Below, in pieces: positions 1 through 48,210 of a DNA stretch of 64,000 bases (position 1 is its first letter; every line of letters begins with the position of its first letter). Source of the stretch: Apostichopus japonicus (Eukaryota; Echinodermata; Holothuroidea; Aspidochirotida; Stichopodidae); contig NC_092582.1 of NCBI RefSeq assembly GCF_037975245.1, positions 21,664,577 through 21,728,576 of the forward strand. Direction: 5' to 3'. A program made the translations under genes and the position numbers. A model generated the notes under the pieces. The model was not told the DNA's origin, made no database searches, and saw only the letters and a list, made by a program, of their open reading frames with translations.

Positions 1-510
1 ATTGCATTGATTGTATGTAGTTTAACTTGAGTGCATATGATTAGTTTCTGCATATTTTGGGATTAAGTGAAAGGGAAACATATGCAGAAGTTTGTTCATG
101 TATGTCACTGAGGGTCGAGTATTCTGTGCTGGGAGGACTTTAAATATCCTTTTGAGTTTGATTTGATAAAAACTGTTCTGACAATAAAATCCAGTAACCA
201 TGTAGTTTACTGCCTTGACCTGCCTAATTTCAGTTCAGGTATTATGAAGGAATAAAGGTCTCCTATTTGATGCCTGCGTCTTTTGCACGATAAGTATGGT
301 CGGAAAATGTCTTTAGTGTAGATAATGTTGAGAATCCAATCAAATTCTTTTAACCACTGGCTCATGAACATTCTCTTGATGAAGGGATCTAGAATGATAT
401 CTGATGAACTATTTTTGGGATGTAATATTTGTAGGTGAGGTAAAGCTGTTGACAAATAGAAAAAGAATGATGTTTTGTCAGTCAACCAATGCCAGTTTAC
501 TCAAATGAAG

Positions 511-583
511 ACTTAGTTTAGTTTAGTAGAAAAAAAGGATCAGGAGGGACACTTAAGTCCCCATCAAGCACCCTATAAGGCCT
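511..583 (-). mobile_element. 3' tail of a CR1/L2-type LINE (5'-truncated)
   Basis: On the minus strand this short piece carries the sequence GGGGACTTAAGTGTCCCTCC, a T-run and a CTACTAAACTAAACTA tail. The same tail ends the longer LINE fragment at 8130-8507, where it follows recognisable reverse-transcriptase C-terminal codons. It is therefore a severely 5'-truncated copy of the same family. Confidence 0.7.
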
Positions 584-2000
584 ATATAGCGTCTTCTGTG
601 AGAACAGTCAGTTTATCTTCCTGAGAATGGCACAGTTGGACAGACTTTCCAATTTCACATCCATTCTTGTTGAATGCCAGTCTCTAATTAATCTGACAGC
701 AGCAAAAGAAAAATCCATGTTGTCCAAAAAAGGCCAGTGGGACAAACGGCAGAATCTTTGATATGTTGTGCCATGCATGCAGATTGTAAACATTAGTGTA
801 CAGTAGTTGCCCTATACTTCCCAGTGTTACTGTAGTTGAAAGTTGATGATTTATAAACCCTGGGGACATGCAGTGAGGGTAATTATCTCAGTTTTGTATT
901 TTCGTAGCCAGCTGTACCTTTAGGATGCTACATCATGAGTGGAAGCTGAGAGTTGTGGGACTTTATGTGTTAAATATTATTACTATAACCATGTTACCAA
1001 TTGATGGTTTCTATTAAGAACCAATCAGGTTGTGGTTTGCTTGGTAAAGGAAGGCAAAGAATATAATTCCTCTCTGCCCTGAATATTGATAAAGCGTTGT
1101 CCATATGGTAATCCTCCTACCATTGGTGAAACATGTACTGACAGTATGTTTAAGGTACACCCTTGATACCCATGATAATCCTGTGCATTTGGTAATTGAC
1201 CTGTATCCCTAGTAAACGTCCTATACCCTAAGAACACTGTACAGTACCCTTGGTATAAAACATGTAGGCATACTGTACCCTTGGCTCAGTAATATGATCC
1301 AAGTCTGCCCTTTCTGAAATTCCACACTGTGACCATATATTGATTCCTTGTGTGAATAGTAAATTGATCAAATAGTGTTCAAGTTTGTTCAAAGTTGACC
1401 TGACTTTAATTTCACTGTAGAAGTTTGACACACCTCTCTACCAATATGATTCAATTAACACACAAACTTGTTCTAATTACTTTGTAGTGTAACTAACTTG
1501 TATCAAGGGTAATATTAAAGTATGATCTAGATCAGAACTCTGAAGACTTGCAGATGCAAGGAAGCCATGAAAAACTGCCTGTTTATGCTTGCCATTGAGT
1601 AAGAAATATCCAGGAATCCTTTCTGACATAAATATTTACAGGGTAACTTCCATTGTTGTATGACACACATGTAATTTGACACAGTAGTGGCAGTGCTGCA
1701 CATCACTGCCTATGCTTTTGCTCCTTTTCTTCAAGTAAAGAAACCTCAACCTTCTGTCCAGTGTTTGTGAGCACAGGGTCTGATACTGAACACAGTGTCT
1801 AATGTAAACATGCAGGGGGGAGGGGAAGGGGGGGGGAGCTCACAGTCAATTTAATGGTGAACACAGGGCACAGGGGCTGATCCATAATGTAACCTGTGCT
1901 TTTGTCAGTAGTGAGTGCACATGATGATTAGTAATGATACTCCAGATCCTGAGTAATGATAATACAGTACCCAAGATCAGTATTCAGTTAATATTAATAT

Positions 2001-2061
2001 TTGACCTTATCAGTTGATTTAAATATTAATGATTGACCTTATCAGCTGATTTAAATATTAA
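2001..2061. repeat. Tandem duplication, 32-bp period
   Basis: Two 29-bp copies beginning TTGACCTTATCAG lie 32 bp apart and differ at one base. Confidence 0.8.
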
Positions 2062-5000
2062 ACAAAGCTATGATGCACGGCACGCATACACACCGTAACA
2101 CTTTTAACGAGATATTAATTTCTGGATCATATGTAATTGACTTTAACCTAAATAACTTCATTTGTAATTTCGTTCTGTTTTAGGATGAAGAGGAGAAAGT
2201 GTCCTTCATGTGGGATTGCTACACATATTGAGGCTGATGTTGAATGTGTCTGTATGTAAGTGTGTTGAATTCATTGCTGTTGTTCCATGTTTGTGTGTGT
2301 GCACTGTGTATGTTCCAGTCTGTTTGCATACGTTACCTTGTGTAGTATGCAAGTGATGAATGAGAACTTTCTGTGGCAAACTACATGCACTGTTGGTACT
2401 GTTTAGGTGCCTGCATATCTTTGCTCATTACTTTCTTCTTTTTCAATTAATAGCTAACAATGGTGTTATGCAAATTGTTTAATTCATGAATGGTATTCAA
2501 TTATTTATGATAGAAAAGAACAACCTTATATTTGCCTTTTCCTGGCACTGCATACATGTATTCAAAGGAGAAATTACACCTGGCATGATGTCAAGGCATA
2601 TTATACAAGGAATACTGTATTTTGTTTAGGAAATGGGCAGATTACTTACTTTCACACCAAAGCAAACAAACATTATGTGTACACAGAAGCTGAGTGTCTT
2701 TAGTATTTAATAACATTTTAATATAATAATAATAATATAGTCCCAAAAATACTTCTAAAACCACAGACAAACCTCAAGCACAATTTAATTACTTCTTCTC
2801 TGTATTTAATATAACTTGATTTCTTCAGTTGATTTCCTGTTTGTTAAATTGCTGTTTTCTTTGGGCACAAAAATTTCATTTTTTTCTTTCTTACATTTGC
2901 ATAAATTTATAAGTTCTCTTTGAAATTTAATTCATTTTTTTTCAATACTTCTATTAAACGGCAGAAAGACATGAAATAACAGAAGTGTGTGTTCAAAGCA
3001 ACTTACCGGAATGTGTACTTAAGAAAGCCTATCTTTCTTAGCATATTAAAATGTACAGGATTCTTTACAGTGGAGATGCCTTTGTGTGGTTCATTATATT
3101 ACATCAAGGAGATTTGATGGAAAAAGACTAAAAATGGCAATTCTTACAATAAATTGTTTGCCATTTTGCAGTGGTCAGAGACTCCAAGCAACCATTTAAG
3201 ATCATCTTTGGTAGACTTAAGGCACTCTTCAGTGCTAAATCAAAATTTTATGCTATTAATCACCTTGAATGTACCAGTTATTTCAAATAATTTTGAAGTA
3301 GACTTTAATTTGAGCAGTTATAAGGCTCAGTCTTTTTTGATGAATTTCACTTTTTTTGTCTGTCACAGTTGGAGTATTATTTTGGTAAAGGCAACTTTGA
3401 GATGTCAACAACAAATGTTAATTTAAATTTTGTGAAAAGGCAGCATGCGTTTTCATATAGTATGCTGTAAGGAATTCATTACATACACACATTGGCCATT
3501 TGTATCATCACATTACTCCTCCTCTATGCAATCCAGATCTGTAATCATTCCATTTCCAGTTCTTGAGAATGTCTCTTGTAGTTATCTTGAAGCCTTGGCT
3601 CCCTAGACAGAGCTGGGACATTGAACTGTGGAGTTGTGTCTGCTACAGACTAGACCAGGAGAGCCTCTCAATGTTAATGTTTTTTAATTACTTCATTTAC
3701 CAGCTGTAGCTGGTTGTGTGTTGAATGTCTGTAATACCTAAGATGCCAGCACATATAGAATATAACCCCACAACGGCCAGTTTATTTCAGCTTCAAGCTT
3801 TTCAACTTCCTTAAATACTTTGTCAGTTGATCAACATCTGTTATTAAGTTATTATTTCCCTAGAATCCACCTCTAATCCACCTCAGGGTTTACCTTAGTT
3901 ATGAAATAGAGGAAAGTGTAGTATACTGTACAAGTAATCACATTGATAAAGTAATAAGCAGTCTTTGGTGAATATTCAATGAGCATAGTGCTTCTAATTG
4001 GTCCTAATTGGTCTTAATTGGTCAATGTGGAGAAACCTTTGGTCTTGGTAGTTAGAGCAATACTGTAGGTTAATAATACCATGGGTTTGCCTGAAAATGT
4101 TTCCAGGATTTTTCAGGTAATAATGGTCCCGCTCTCTTGCTAAACATGATGGAAGACTGGATACTTCCAAGTCATTATTGACGTTGTACTCCACAGTGGT
4201 GACTTCCTTTGACTGATGCTCTTATGCTGTGAAGTACAGTAGATTACATATATTGTTATATTTACTGTGCTACTACTGTCTTTTACCTGTCCTGGTTGTA
4301 CTAGTAACCAGCATAAATTCTGTCTACTAAATGTAGGCAATGAGGCTTGCACTTGTGTTATGTATACATGTGAATTTTGCTAGAGATTATATTTACTGGC
4401 ACTTTGCTGCTTGGGTAAATGACAATCTATTTTCCTGTGTGTTCTCAAACAGCAACAGACCGATCAACAAAACTCAACATGTTTTAGGTTACAATGAACA
4501 GCTCAAGTAAACCAGCAACAAAAAGGAAACTTCAGCCAATGAGGACTTTGTTGAATGTCTAGGTTATGGAATATGGGAGCATTGCAAATAAGTAGAGAGC
4601 AATACCTAAACACACAGTTGGGATCAGTTAAAACAAAAAAAACCTATTGTCTTTAAGAGAGGTCAAATGTCATCTGAGCTCATCAGAACTGGTCTAATAA
4701 CTCCTTACTAGAATGAAAAGGGTCAAGGTTAACCATCTGGAGTGCAATTTTTAAAATCTTTATAAAAGATAATTAACTGCTAAATTAATTCTTTGATAAA
4801 CTCTGTACTATGTATGTACAATGTAGGTCTGTCTAATACGACTGAACAGACTACTGTGTAATGGTATTGTGGCAAGTTTTTGCAAACTGCAACATTTCTA
4901 AGGTTTATTAAATTACAATCATACAGTACCCCGGTATTAACTTGCCGTGCCTTGATTACCCTCGGTTCAAATAAAATGCTGGTACAAAACAGTTTAATGA

Positions 5001-5383
5001 CAGAGTCATGTACTATTTGAAATTAATCATATACTAATCGATATGTTATTTTGGCAGATTTTGATGCTACTAGTCAGCTGTTTACTGTTTCTGTAATATA
5101 GGAAATTTGATGTGACTTTATTCTATTCTTAACTGTCTCCAATGAACTCATGCACTTCAATCTGCACAATATGGAATCCAACAGAATTAAAATGTATCTA
5201 CAGGTCTTCAGGATGGCAGGTTACAGTAGTTAACAGACAAACAGTATTCTTGCAATACAACATTATTATTTAATTCTTGGTGTGCAACTAACAATTACAT
5301 AGTTTGTTCAATGTCTCATTGACATCAGGTAGTTTGTACAGTAGTTGAGCTACTCTGTCATTGACACTCTCTAGTCTGTAAGT

Positions 5384-5467
5384 CCTACTCTATCTGCTTG
5401 TGACATGTTGAGTGACTTTACAGTACCTACTCTATCTGCTTGTGACATGTTGAGTGACTTTACAGTT
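5384..5467. repeat. Tandem duplication, 42-bp period
   Basis: Two essentially identical 42-bp units beginning CCTACTCTATCTGC sit head to tail. Confidence 0.85.
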
Positions 5468-7355
5468 AGTAGCAGATTATGTTATGAATCTGTACCTTCT
5501 AAAATGTATCACAGGAATGGGTTAAGACTAGCAATATTCAATTTATATGTTCAAGAGTTTGCTTGTTTTTATTATGTATGCAGTAGCAGTCAATTGCCAA
5601 GTTCTTCATACAGTAGGTCTGTTAAATTACTATACTAGCAATTACTACACTGTGTACACATATATGATAACCTTTCCCCTTTGGAATTCAATTACCAGAG
5701 ACTATTACTACTGCTATATACATGTGTACTGTAACCTTGAACTTTATGTTATGATGCAGTATTGGCAGTGGACAACGTAATCAAGTCTACAGTGACTATG
5801 CAGCCTTGGCATCTCTGTGTGTATTAAATGGTAATGGGACTTATTAACGAAAGCTAACAGTAACCAGCAAATGAAGTTAAAGACCTTGACTTTGGTTATC
5901 CAAGCTGTAGTATTTTCTGTCTACTGCTGTATGTACATGTACAATAAATATAAATTAATTTTAATTAAGTTTATTGTGTTGGGTGCATTTATATCTCCAT
6001 CTACATATATAATGAGCCAATAGATCATGTGACCATAGTAGAGTGTACCTTTAATAAGGAGGAAGGTTTTGGTTTAATTCAAAACAGGCTAACAGAGCTC
6101 TTTAATTTGTATAAAGTTCTAGAGAAATCTATTAGAAATTGTAGGTTTCATCAACAAATGTGGATGGACTGTTTGACTAATTCCTCCTACAAGCACACAC
6201 ACTATAAAGGAATGACTTGATTAGGGCAGGATTTGAAGATACTTTTCCTATTATAAAAGTAATAAAACTGTGTTCAGCCTAATTGTGTTAAACTAACAGT
6301 ATTGGAAGTATTCACCAAAAAACATCAAAGTACAACCATTTAGATATGATTTATTATCAAAGAATGACCATGGTGAGTTTGGTGACAACTATTAAAGAAC
6401 TTACAGCATGTACAGTAGGCAACCATCTATATGCAAGCATTAACTTCTGTGTGGTACTTTTTCTTAGGTTGCTTTGATATTTTGAGTAATTATTAATTAG
6501 TCCCAAATATTTCCTTGCCTGAAAAATGGCTAAATAAATTAATAAAGGACAGGTTAGGCAACATTTACGGACCGGACAATTAAGATTTTACATTAATTTT
6601 TATCAAGATTTATTTGATTAAAACTTTGCATTTCTTGTCTAGTTTTATTTTGGAGAGCTATGCATCTCAATTTTTGAGATTAATTTGATTGCAGTGTTAC
6701 ATTTCTTGCAATTTAATCTGTTTCAGACTGTTCATTGCATCATTCGACCTTCATTTCTGAAGGTGTAAGAGTTTGTTGCCCTTGAATATACTGTATATTA
6801 AATCGCATTGTAAATTCTTGAGCGCTTGGATACATGTGTGTGATTGTTATTTATCATCACACACCCATTAATTAGATACTTGATAGTGACTGTTGATACA
6901 GTGTGCCACCTAACATGTGCAGTTTGTGGTGTCCATTTGCATACATCAGATCGTGTGTCCAGTCAGCATTATACAGATCTGCAAAGTGAAGCACAAAGTG
7001 ATCACTGTAGATGCTGGACAAGCTGGATTGCATTCCTCTGCTTATATTACTTGAGTGTAGTAGAATTGAAAGAAAAATATTCCCAAAATATTCCAAATCT
7101 GTACTTGTATGTTGTAGGGAGAAGATTACTGGAAAGCTCTTAAGATATGAGAATGTTATTCTGTATTCAAAACTTTGATTTAAGAAGAATTTAATCAATG
7201 TTAGATGACTGTTTGAACTTCATCTGCAGATGTGGTAAAATCATCAGCACTCAAAATGCCACCAATGTGTTTGTGTTGTTTTATCCATTTATAATTAGAA
7301 ATATGATCCATATTTGCAATACTTAATAAATGATTATTATTTGTTTTTACTGCAG

Positions 7356-21759
<14,404 letters not shown>

Positions 21760-21805
21760 GAGGACTGATATATATGCTGACTGATGCCGACCACACCACC
21801 CAATC

Positions 21806-21811
21806 AATAAA
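21806..21811 (+). terminator. Candidate polyadenylation signal of the carrier gene
   Basis: AATAAA lies 47 bp after the stop codon, with TG-rich sequence downstream. A second AATAAA at about 21849 and later ones are alternatives; the true 3' UTR may be longer. Confidence 0.4.
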
Positions 21812-22374
21812 AACATTGTCAGATGTTCAGTTATTTGAAAAAATGCATAATAAATGCAAAAGCAATGCCATTGACAGTCATTGTTGAGAATACTTTATTG
21901 TTCTGAAATATTTTGAGAATCATGGATGCACATTGACCTTGATGGTCTTTATTTGTTCAGTGATTGAGCTATGGATGTTCTAAGCCTCCTGTAAACCTAG
22001 TACAATCTTGTGTACCTGCTACAGATGTATGTAGTTTAATGTATTAAATCACTCATGTGTCGAACAGTGGTTGGTTGAGAAGAAACCTGATCCGCAACAT
22101 CTTATTTTGATTAGCAAAACTTCATAGTCTATTAGACAGAAATAGTTTATCTTTTGTCCTAAGTTGAAGGAGTAAGTGGCCTATTCTTTCGACCATACAT
22201 GGGTCTGCTTTAATTGCATTTTTAAGCTCCGATTGTAACGTGGTACACCTCATCTGCTAATAGAACATGTACTTCGTTCTGGTCACCTTGCTGTCAGCAA
22301 TGGGTCTACATATATCTGACATCCACAGTGAATCACTGAAGGTATTGGAAGGGAATTAAAACTTACCAGAAATG

Positions 22375-22593
22375 ACAACTCTAGGCAGGAGATGATTGTA
22401 TAAGTAGATTGGTGCACAGGTGGTGTCGAGACAACTCTAGGCAGGAGATGATTGTATAAGTAGATTGGTGCACAGGTGGTGTCGAGACAACTCTAGGCAG
22501 GAGATGATTGTATAAGTAGATTGGTGCACAGGTGGTGTCGAGATGACTCTACCAGGAGATGGTTGTATAAGTAGATTAGTGCACAGGTGGTGT
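22375..22593. repeat. 56-bp minisatellite, four copies
   Basis: Three nearly identical 56-bp units beginning CTAGGCAGGAGATG start at 22381, 22437 and 22493. A fourth, slightly shorter and diverged unit follows. They lie in the 3' flank of the carrier gene. Confidence 0.9.
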
Positions 22594-24039
22594 TTGATTT
22601 GGCACGGTCTTTTCTTCAGAAGGCAGTAACTTGTTCTTCCTCATATCAGTGGTGACTGTGATGTGTAGGTTTTATCTTTATAACATCATTCATTGGTAAC
22701 AGACATGGCACCACTCGTCCCGAGTGTTTTTCCTTTCTTACTCGTTGCTTTTCCCAGAGGATGTTTGCAATAGTTCTGACAATCTTATCTGTCGCAAAAA
22801 CCATGTTGGGCTGCACAATAGATTACTATGAGTGTCTTCTTGAAAACATACATTAGAAGACGGAATAAGTAATCCTGTTGAATGACTGTGAATATGTCCT
22901 TAGTAGACTCAACGACTGACATTGTCTTATTTCCGCAGGACACCGAGTCAGGTTTTCTAGTTAATTCTGTACTGGATGTTCAGACTGCAAGCCATTAAAT
23001 CCTTTTGTTTTTTCTTTGTTGACCACTGTTGAATCCAAGCTTTTGAAATGACTCACTTGAAGCATTGGTTTATAAACATTTGGTCAAAGTGGTGCCTTAT
23101 TCTTTGTGCATTTACATCATTGTCTACTAATAACCCTACAACTTACATTTTTTAAATTTGTTTTTATTTCATTTTTTATTTTTATTTCATTTTCGTTTCC
23201 ATGGATGATCTGCGAACACAATTAGTTCATATTAAATTTATTGGTTTCTTTTACATAAAACAACTTCCCTCCATGGTGACTAAAAGTAAGTGAAATAATA
23301 GTTTTTACACAAAACTGACCAAACAATCACAATAGTTGGTAATCACAATAAGCTATTGTGTTAAACATAGTATTTATATAGCAATGGGTACATTCTTGGT
23401 ATTATTAACAAAGTTGATAACAATACCTTTAATTCTTAGGTATAATCTTAAAAAAGTCAGAAAAAAGTACTCAAACTTTTCAGTGAGTAAAAGTGAGTCC
23501 AAGGACTACTTTCATGATTTTTATTGCTATCAAATTTGCTTTTGCATCTATGAGTAGGTCAGACAATCTTTCCTTCAGCACTCTTACAATTCTGCAAGAG
23601 ACATAGTAAGCATTTAGAGTGGATTCCAGCAGAAATCAAAGTGGAGGATGATACTAAAACTCTTGTTGTGGTTGTTAGCAGTTTTGAATTGTTAATGGAA
23701 TATTGAAATATTTTGAAGCAGCTGTATTTATATGCACGTCCCATTTTGTGTGATTACAACAACGAAGTGTCCGGTTAACATTTCAAGGTGGTAGGAAGCA
23801 TCGGGGTGTGTTGTTTGTTAATATAAAAGTTTAACACCAGGAATGGGTTTGCTGGGGGAAGAGTGACAAACCTCCTTGCCATCAAAGTGAATTAATTGAT
23901 TGATTGATTGATTGATTAATTGATTTCAACCAGAGGTTAAGCTTAGTTTGGTGTATTTGGAAAGATTGAACATGCAAGGAGGCAGGTAACTCTGTTTTCC
24001 ATTGAATGTTTTTAATGAACTATCAGAGTGCAACTTAAT

Positions 24040-24080
24040 GGGAGGTACTTGTTGGTTCGAATCCCGATGGAGGCTTGGAA
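24040..24080 (+). mobile_element. tRNA-derived SINE tail fragment
   Basis: GGTTCGAATCC matches the RNA polymerase III B-box of a tRNA T-arm. It is followed by CGATGGAGGCTTGGAAG, which resembles the sequence after the B-box in the opposite-strand fragment at 24160-24235. The tRNA 5' part is not recognisable. Confidence 0.5.
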
Positions 24081-24113
24081 GTTTTTCCACTGATTCTGGA
24101 TTTTCCAAATTTC

Positions 24114-24147
<34 letters not shown>

Positions 24148-24159
24148 GATTGAAATCGT

Positions 24160-24235
24160 AGTGAAACAGTTAAAAGGCTTCCAGCATCCTCCGGGATTCG
24201 AAACCGGGTCTCCCGCTTTATATGCGGACGCCCTA
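24160..24235 (-). mobile_element. tRNA-derived SINE fragment with anticodon-like and T-arm-like stems
   Basis: On the minus strand, CCGC-ATATAAA-GCGG can form an anticodon-type stem and loop. It is followed by CCGGTTTCGAATCCCGG, a T-arm with B-box. A D-arm is missing; TA repeats abut instead, so this is not a functional tRNA gene but a SINE head. Confidence 0.6.
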
Positions 24236-24269
24236 ATATATATATATACACACACATATATATATATAT

Positions 24270-24318
<49 letters not shown>
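24236..24318. repeat. TA/CA dinucleotide repeat
   Basis: This is a (TA)n run interrupted by CACACA. A second (TA)n run lies at about 24118-24143 between the two SINE fragments. Confidence 0.9.
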
Positions 24319-24319
<1 letters not shown>

Positions 24320-26634
24320 CCTTACCAAAGTATGGTGGAGTCAATATTAGTGTTATTACAAGTAACATAGCCAAGATATTCACCTCCTATGGTTTAGCTT
24401 ACTTGTAGATATTTTGCCTTGTAACTAATGCACGAAGTTATGACTATCAGGATTTCCTCTCTAGTTAAGGGATGTGTAGGGGGCATCTGTAACATTGTTT
24501 TTCGTTTTCTTTAAGCATTCCACATTTTTAAGTTACATCTGTCAATTTCATTACTGCTTTAAATTTATTAAACCTTTAACTTTTTATTATTGCTAGCGTG
24601 GGTTAAAGGGATTCTTTTTTGGAAGAGGTTAATACTAGAAAAGGGATTATTTCCACATTAATAATTTATGATTGTGTGGTGCTTTAGTCATTGAAATACT
24701 GTTTAGACTAAATCTTGCCCTCTGCTGTGCGTTTTGTGGTAATGACAGAGATGAGCATACAACGTCACTTTACATTACAATCTTTCATTTTCGTAAACTT
24801 CTACTTTTATTTTGGTCTTCCTTCTACCTTGTTAGATTTATTTGCATTTTATGATATTTTATTAATCTGTCATTGTCTCAGCAAGTGCCATGTAGGTAAC
24901 GTTCAAAATTAGTAAACAAAACTTTTTCAAATAGTGTGACTATATCAAATTAATTTTATTCTATATAATTTATGTGTACATTTGGTGATGTCTTGTGTGT
25001 TTTGGTCTGTGTGTATGTACATAAGATGAGTGTACATACATAAATACATCAAAACAGACTCAATGGTTACATGTTTTCATAAATTCATACTAACTTTGTG
25101 TATCATGAGCAGATTCCCTACATTGAGGGAATTGTTATATTCATGTATACGCAAGACATTTTGTGTCTTGTACACTTACTAGCACTAGTATACATCATCC
25201 AACTATATATTTGCAAGTAAGACGCATGTTCATACTTGTTTGTTGGGACACATACCTGCACATTAAATCATGTTGTTATGTATTTTGTGTGTTGGGCACT
25301 TATTTGCACATGAAGTCATTCTGTTATGACTTTGTGTGTTGGGGCACATACTTGCACATATATCACTCATGTATAGTTAAGCACTTAATTAACAAAGTAT
25401 ATATCCATGAATTAATCCATCTGTGTGATTGTGTATACAGTTGTTAACAGGCATGGTCATAATAAAGCTAATATTTGCATGTACTAGTTGAACATAGCCA
25501 ATAATGATATAGTATATCTCATAAGTATATCTAGTGTGGTGAGTATCAAGACTTGAATGTTAATAAATTATTAGTGTGTTGTATGCATGGACGGATCTTA
25601 TAATTCGGTGCAGTTTTTGCAGGTCCAAACCTGCCTCGAGTGCTAAGCATATGTATATAGCCATGTTGTGGAATACATATGATAAGTTTGTGAATACATT
25701 CAATTATGCAGGTCTTGGGACTTATCAAACGGTGTAGGGGATGAAAGATTCTCTGTGAAAATGTGTCGTTTGTTGACTTGCTAGTTCAGTGCTACTCATA
25801 GACTATTTGTTTCAGCTTCTACTACAAGGTATTGTTCATGACAGAACATCAGTTACATATTTAATAGTTACAATGTATTCAGCTTTCTAAAGTGTAGTTA
25901 CCAAGCATACTTGACTTGTGTGAGATAAACATGGTATTGCATAGAGACTTTGAAAATCATTTCAAAGAATGGAATAACAATGACATGACTGAATGCCGTT
26001 CCCATCAGTGATCTAGATTAAATGTTGTAGTTGTGGAACTCATTCAGCAAAGAAAATAACTTTCTCCAACTGTTTCATGTCTTCACAATAAAAGCAAATT
26101 ATTTTAAGACAGATAGATACCTTACACCTTACCTCATTTAGCTACTCGAAATATGATTTTTTTTTGCGCTCATCAATATTTTTAATGGTTAAAAATGTCA
26201 TTGTTGATTGGTTCCTATCATAGAGGGTTTTTTCTAGAGTGGTCTTTATTATTACAGAATCCTGTGTTGCCAGATAAATATGCAGAATTATGTATCGATC
26301 CTAACCAGTATGATATCGTCCTGTTAATGGGTTTTAGATGTTTGAGGATTCTATACTTGTTTGTCTATTTTCATTACTACATGTTGAAGCATCGACTCAA
26401 CACAACGTTAGTGTTCCTATATGTAAGTGTTCCTATATATATATATAGGAAGTGCATGCTCACATTCATATCATGACTATCTTTTGTACTGCTAATAAAA
26501 TGGAGCCACTAGGTACCTTCAATATCATTGTTTAATTTACAGATTGTTTGCTTGATAAAACCATTAACATTGCCATTGAACAAGTGTTGCGATGTCCCTT
26601 TGCTATGTCTGCGATAAGAATGATCATACGCCAG

Positions 26635-26688
26635 TCTGCCCTCCCCATCTAATCCGCCCTCCCCATCTAATCTGCCGTCCCCATCTAA
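26635..26688. repeat. 18-bp tandem repeat, three copies
   Basis: The unit is TCTGCCCTCCCCATCTAA with one substitution in each of units 2 and 3. Confidence 0.85.
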
Positions 26689-28032
26689 TACCTGTGTTAA
26701 AAATTTCTCTTAGTATTCATTGGTATTAGCCTCAAATATCCTAGAAAGTTAACCATACTCCAACATTTTCTGCTACTCAAAAGCATTTTCCCTAATTAAT
26801 GCATTTAATTGTTTTAATTCAAGTTTCCTCCATGTCTGGAAGTAATACTTTGCAAACATCTAGTATGGAGCCAATACTGATGACCTATAATACCAGGATA
26901 ATGCAACAACTTACACTACACATCAACACATACAATACCTTCACATAGAAATATTGATCCTTCTCCCTTTACAGCAGCATGTTGCATTTGGCTATGTAAT
27001 AGTTGACCAAACCATACAGGCTATTATGCTACTAAACTTGCCTGTAATCAACATTATGCATTGATTTTCTTTGCTACTACGTGAAGGTGCTCTCTCCCAA
27101 ACTTTAATCATCACCTCAGACACTAATGCAAGTATAAATCACATGCAAATCGGATATTAACATTTGACAGTTTTATACTGAAATATTTGAACTGAGACTG
27201 GATCACCCCAGCTATTGCATTGTTATTGGGGGGGGGGGGGGGGGGAGGAGTCCCGACAATGATGTCACAGAGCTCCTCCAAGTTTGCAATGATTATCCAT
27301 TCAACTTACTATTGATGTTGAACTGAACCAATCTTGACCATTTGAAAGTGTCAATAAATTATGGTTTCAACAAAACCAAATAAACAGATACAAAAATGGC
27401 TGTTCATGTTGAAAATACTAATGCATTTCTCTTTGACAAGAATTTCACAAGATGATTCAAGAGGTATAAAAAAAATGTTATTTACTACTAAACCCCCTCT
27501 ATCTTTCCCATGCAAAGTAATTTTACGAGAATGCTTTCTACAATGAACTAAAGTAGCAATCTATTTCAGGGCTAAGCTAATAATAACTGTATAAAGTATA
27601 ATTATGAAAAAAATGTAAATACTGGAAAGACATGAAAATAATGGATAACAATACCTAAATGAAATATGTCATAACTTGCTCATTTTATCTTAAGACTGTC
27701 CTTTTTAACGTATTTTGATTATGTACAAACTAATTATCACACACAATTATAAATTCACCTGAGATCAAATCATCCTGCTGACCACACTTTGCTCTGTGTC
27801 TCTTTGGTGACTGTTGATTATCATTGATCCTATCACTCAATATTTTGTGATGCTAATTTCATCTCTTTATGCTTTTACACACAAAAAAAAGACAGGTTTT
27901 AGCAGAGAATTCTTTGAAACAAATTCATTTGCATTTTGCATCCAATTTTGAGGTGACATTACAGACACTGCACCATCTCCATTGAAATTGTCCTTTACAG
28001 TTCTTGTAATTGCTTTATTAAGTATGTTGCTC

Positions 28033-48151
<20,119 letters not shown>

Positions 48152-48164
48152 CTTTACTAGACTG

Positions 48165-48210
48165 GTGGCCTGGCAACAGTGAACGCTTCTTATGCATCAC
48201 GCATGCGTAT
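48165..48210 (-). promoter_or_regulatory. Possible promoter motifs upstream of STKLD1
   Basis: Just upstream of the ATG lies GTTGCCAGGCCAC on the minus strand (48165-48177), an imperfect RFX X-box-like sequence. About 30 bp further upstream is the palindrome ACGCATGCGT, close to an NRF1 site. The spacing to the ATG suits a compact CpG-containing promoter, but both motifs are imperfect. Confidence 0.3.

Larger units (their letters stand above)
1..7355. other. Upstream intronic sequence of the carrier gene
   Basis: I see no exon I can support here. The first recognised exon, at 7356, begins one base into a codon and continues an EF-hand protein, so at least one earlier exon exists. Its absence suggests either a long intron covering this stretch or an exon I could not recognise. 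The stretch holds a LINE tail (511-583), two short tandem duplications (2001-2061 and 5384-5467) and short A/T and G runs. Small open frames on both strands have no recognisable motif. Confidence 0.5.
21760..28032. other. Intergenic/UTR stretch between carrier and kinase genes
   Basis: The two genes converge here (plus, then minus). Besides the repeats listed separately there is a poly-G run near 27229 and TA-rich sequence. I find no supported exon. An AATAAA on the minus strand at 28014-28019, 14 bp past the kinase stop, is a weak candidate poly(A) signal for that gene. Confidence 0.5.

Noticed and set aside
2184-2257. Exon-like segment with TTTTAG before it and GTAAGT after it, encoding MKRRKCPSCGIATHIEADVE in one frame
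   Set aside because: Splice-like borders are good, but the open frame matches no part of a SCaMC EF-hand region and one other frame stops early; probably chance or an unrelated non-coding exon.
24160-24235. tRNA gene
   Set aside because: T-arm and anticodon-like stems are present, but no D-arm or acceptor stem; interpreted as a SINE remnant.
26195-26476. 93-codon plus-strand frame in the intergenic stretch
   Set aside because: No motif, no homology I recognise, and it runs into a TA repeat.
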